From: Hymenobacter sp. J193
GTDB taxonomy: Bacteria > Bacteroidota > Bacteroidia > Cytophagales > Hymenobacteraceae
Assembly (NCBI RefSeq): GCF_024700075.1
Contig: NZ_JAJONE010000001.1
Span: 3,805,001 to 3,869,000 of the forward strand
Reading direction: 5' to 3'
DNA: 64,000 nt
The notes beneath the pieces were generated by a model that did not search any database, was not told the origin of the DNA, and saw nothing but the letters and a program-made list of their open reading frames with translations. A program made the translations under genes and the position numbers. This document shows, in pieces, positions 61,710 to 64,000 of the stretch. Position 1 is the first letter of the stretch, and each line of letters starts with the position of its first letter.

Positions 61710-64000
61710 TCAGGGACGGATGAGCACCTTGCGCGTGAGTATGCCGCCTTTGCCTTCCAGCCGAAGCACGTAGAGTCCGGCTGCGGCGGGTAGCGCCAAA
61801 CGCTGGCGCGGCTGGCCGTTCCAGGTCCAGGTGCGTACGGGGCGGCCCAGAGCATCCAGGAGCGTGAGTTGGCGGGCCGCAAAGGAAGCGGGCACTTCCA
61901 CCATCAAGCTGCCGGATGCCGGATTCGGATAAACCTGCCATTGTACCACTGCCGCGGTTGAGCGCACAGGCGTAACCGTCTTGTCGTACTCCAGCCGCGC
62001 CACGTCGGCGGCGGCCTGCAGGCTGTCCAGGGAACCGGCTCCCAGAATGGCAAAAGCCACCCGCGTGGAGTCGCCGGGCGCCAGCGCGGGCAGCTCAGCG
62101 CCAACCACGTGGGAAACATCGGCGCCCGCGGGTTGCTCATTGACAGTATTTACCGCCGTGCCGCTGCTCAGCATCAGGTATTTCTCGGCATTGCTGAAGC
62201 CGTCGGCCAGCCGCACGGGGGCACCTTCCGGGGCGCTGTTATTGAGGGCGTAGGTGGAAACCGGGCCGCCGTACAGGAGCTGTACGCCCGCGTGCAGGGT
62301 AGGAGCCAGCTGGTCGTACACGTACCCAAGCTGCCGGTCCGCGTCCCAGCCGGCGGCGTTGCGGTTGTTAGCCAGCGGCAGGTCCCAATCCATGTACAAT
62401 CCGGCGTACAGGGGACGAAGCGTGTCGGCGGTGGTATTGGTGAGGGTATATTCCAGCACCACGTAGTTGCGGCGCCGCTCATCGGCCCAGGCAAAGCCGC
62501 GCTGCCGCACGCTCACCCCCACGGTGGCAGTTGACAGCGTATCCCGGAAGCGGCTCATAATTTCCTGGTCGGCGCCCCGAGCTGCTCCCACGAAATGCAG
62601 TGGGCTGACGCTCATAAAATCCTTGTCAACGCTTTTGGCCTCGTTCAGAAGCCGGTCCGACACACGCTCCGGCGAGGTAGCTACCAGCAGGCCGCCAATG
62701 GATAAGAGCGAAGGGCCGTTGCGGTAGCTTACTCCCTCGCCCACGGCCGGGTTGGTAGCGTCGTAGCCGATATTGCCCTGACTGGTGACGGACACGTGCA
62801 GGTTGCCGGCCGTGAGCGTGATAAAACCCGGGTTCAGCAAAACCGGCACGAACTGATCGGAGCTATAGCCGTTGTCCGCCTCAAAGTGAAAGCGCAGAAT
62901 AGCCGTGGTGGCCAGCGGTGCATCCTCCGAAACCAGCACTGTAAACGGTTCCAGCGCGTTGGCCGCTTCGCTCAGCGTGAGCATGTCGCCCAGCGGCACC
63001 GAGCCGCGCACTATCCGCACGTAGGGAGAAGCGGTGGTCAGCGAAATGCGCAGGTTGGAAACCGGGGCCAGCAGGTTCTGCAGCTCGGCCACGATGCGGG
63101 TCGTGTCTCCGGGCTGAAAGCTCGGCACGGGCTCGTAGCGCACGTTGGTGAGCTGTACGGCGTACAGCGTCGGCTCGGCCAGGGCCCGGTGCATGTTCAG
63201 GCGGCCCGTGCCCAGCTTATGCCGGTAAGCCGCATTGCCCGTGATGGTATACAGCGAATCGGCCGTCTGACGCACCCGCGCCATCACCTGCTCGGCCGAG
63301 TATTCGGGATATTGGGCGCGTACCAGCGCCACGGCTCCGGCTACCAGCGGCGTAGCCAGCGACGAGCCTCCTACCGTGGAGTAGGCGCTGTCGTGGGCGG
63401 AGCCGGTGGTCAGCATCTGCTGTCCCGGGGCCGAGATATCGACGTGGTAGCTGTAGGTATTGGTCTTTCCTTTCTGGTTGTTGGGCTCCAGCGCGGTTAC
63501 CGACAGCACGTGCTCATAGCTGGCGGGGTAGAAATCCAGCTCGGCATTCGTGTTGCCGGCCGCCGCCACTATCACCACATCGTGGTTGAGCACTGCGTAG
63601 TTGATGATGTCCTGCTCGTACTGGGACTTGCCGCCCACGCCGCCCCAGGAAAGGTTGATGACCTGGCAGCCGTGGTCGGCGGCGTACACAATGGCCTCGT
63701 AGCCAGCAAACACGCCGGCGGGCGTGCTGGGGTAGATTTTGATGGGCAGGTACTTGCAGTTGAAGCCAGCCCCGGCAATGCCCTTGCCGTTGTCGGTGCG
63801 GGCGGCGGCCACGCCCGTGACCGTGATGCCGTGGCCGCGGGCCGTGCCCAGGTAAGCCGCGTCGGCGGTGGGGTCGTTGTCGTTATCGGCCATGTCCCAG
63901 CCCCGGAAGTTGTCGACGTAACCGTCCTCATCATTGTCGATGCCATCAACCGGGTCGCGGTAGTTGCGTTTTTCCTGGTCTTTCAGGTCCTGATGCGTGA
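61710..64000 (-). CDS. S8 (subtilisin-like) serine peptidase, T9SS cargo (5' end cut)
   Basis: The frame is open to the window edge: beyond the internal Met at 63893 it reads DGIDNDEDGYVDNFRGWDM, typical of this family, so the start and the catalytic Asp region are outside. Seen here are the His motif RGHGITVTGVAAA, the oxyanion Asn in VIVAAAGNTNAELDF and the Ser motif GGSSLATPLVAGAVAL (Ser in place of the usual GTSMATP). Then come beta-rich domains and a T9SS sorting domain (VYPNPASGSLMVEV, then GLYVLRLEGKGG). A secreted or surface peptidase. It ends tail to tail with the TonB receptor, with a 66-base gap. Confidence 0.93.
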   Translation of the reverse strand, partial: THQDLKDQEKRNYRDPVDGIDNDEDGYVDNFRGWDMADNDNDPTADAAYLGTARGHGITVTGVAAARTDNGKGIAGAGFNCKYLPIKIYPSTPAGVFAGYEAIVYAADHGCQVINLSWGGVGGKSQYEQDIINYAVLNHDVVIVAAAGNTNAELDFYPASYEHVLSVTALEPNNQKGKTNTYSYHVDISAPGQQMLTTGSAHDSAYSTVGGSSLATPLVAGAVALVRAQYPEYSAEQVMARVRQTADSLYTITGNAAYRHKLGTGRLNMHRALAEPTLYAVQLTNVRYEPVPSFQPGDTTRIVAELQNLLAPVSNLRISLTTASPYVRIVRGSVPLGDMLTLSEAANALEPFTVLVSEDAPLATTAILRFHFEADNGYSSDQFVPVLLNPGFITLTAGNLHVSVTSQGNIGYDATNPAVGEGVSYRNGPSLLSIGGLLVATSPERVSDRLLNEAKSVDKDFMSVSPLHFVGAARGADQEIMSRFRDTLSTATVGVSVRQRGFAWADERRRNYVVLEYTLTNTTADTLRPLYAGLYMDWDLPLANNRNAAGWDADRQLGYVYDQLAPTLHAGVQLLYGGPVSTYALNNSAPEGAPVRLADGFSNAEKYLMLSSGTAVNTVNEQPAGADVSHVVGAELPALAPGDSTRVAFAILGAGSLDSLQAAADVARLEYDKTVTPVRSTAAVVQWQVYPNPASGSLMVEVPASFAARQLTLLDALGRPVRTWTWNGQPRQRLALPAAAGLYVLRLEGKGGILTRKVLIRP

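Noticed and set aside
1..64000. tRNA, rRNA, insertion sequence, integrase, prophage genes
   Set aside because: None recognised on either strand by reading; short tRNAs could be missed without a covariance search.

Overview
The window looks like chromosomal DNA of a G+C-rich Bacteroidota, most likely a Hymenobacter-like member of the Cytophagales. The grounds are type IX secretion (T9SS) C-terminal sorting domains on three large secreted proteins, two TonB-dependent receptors (one with an N-terminal carboxypeptidase-regulatory-like domain), CarboxypepD_reg/beta-barrel proteins, promoter elements of the Bacteroidota type (TAnnTTTG) and the absence of strong Shine-Dalgarno sequences. The genus is inferred from overall style, not from a marker gene. 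I see no rRNA, tRNA, CRISPR array, integrase or insertion sequence.

Layout. 0-5 kb: a partial MBL-fold hydrolase, a serine hydrolase, a DinB protein, YebC, a lipoprotein and a small secreted protein, all on the minus strand. 5-17 kb: two histidine-degradation genes, hutG (5.06 kb) and hutU (15.4 kb), separated by a DUF4097 protein, an MBL hydrolase, a very large T9SS-exported GH81 beta-1,3-glucanase with carbohydrate-binding and Ig-like modules, and two related low-complexity lipoproteins. 17.2-19 kb: an AT-rich OLD-family ATPase/Toprim nuclease, the clearest foreign-looking gene and a candidate phage-defence factor. 19-29 kb: mostly small accessory genes (F420-type reductase, membrane proteins, GNAT, SMI1/KNR4, HPP, GH43, acyltransferase, NmrA-like), a 21-bp tandem repeat tract and an AT-rich gene of unknown function. 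29-43 kb: folK, an alpha/beta hydrolase, polyprenyl synthetase, a frameshifted cytochrome P450, a hybrid histidine kinase, an NAPE-PLD-like MBL protein, a Spy/CpxP-like protein, a TlpA-like lipoprotein and aconitase. 43-64 kb: surface and transport functions, including two TonB receptors (one next to a NadR-type gene, one divergent from a MarR regulator), an orphan ABC ATPase, a frameshifted 1.5-kilo-residue T9SS protein with TIG repeats and a partial T9SS subtilase.

Two themes cut across the window. First, four genes are split by single-base frameshifts (P450, a small lipoprotein, a secreted protein of unknown function, the TIG protein). At least two of the shifts lie in homopolymers, so sequencing error is a serious alternative to real decay. 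Second, intergenic spaces carry several families of dispersed palindromic repeats, often as inverted pairs, plus short CTCAC-rich tracts just upstream of three genes. I found no complete undescribed multi-gene system. The best candidates for a second look are the OLD nuclease, the CTCAC leader tracts, the paired palindromes and the 21-bp heptad-coding repeat.
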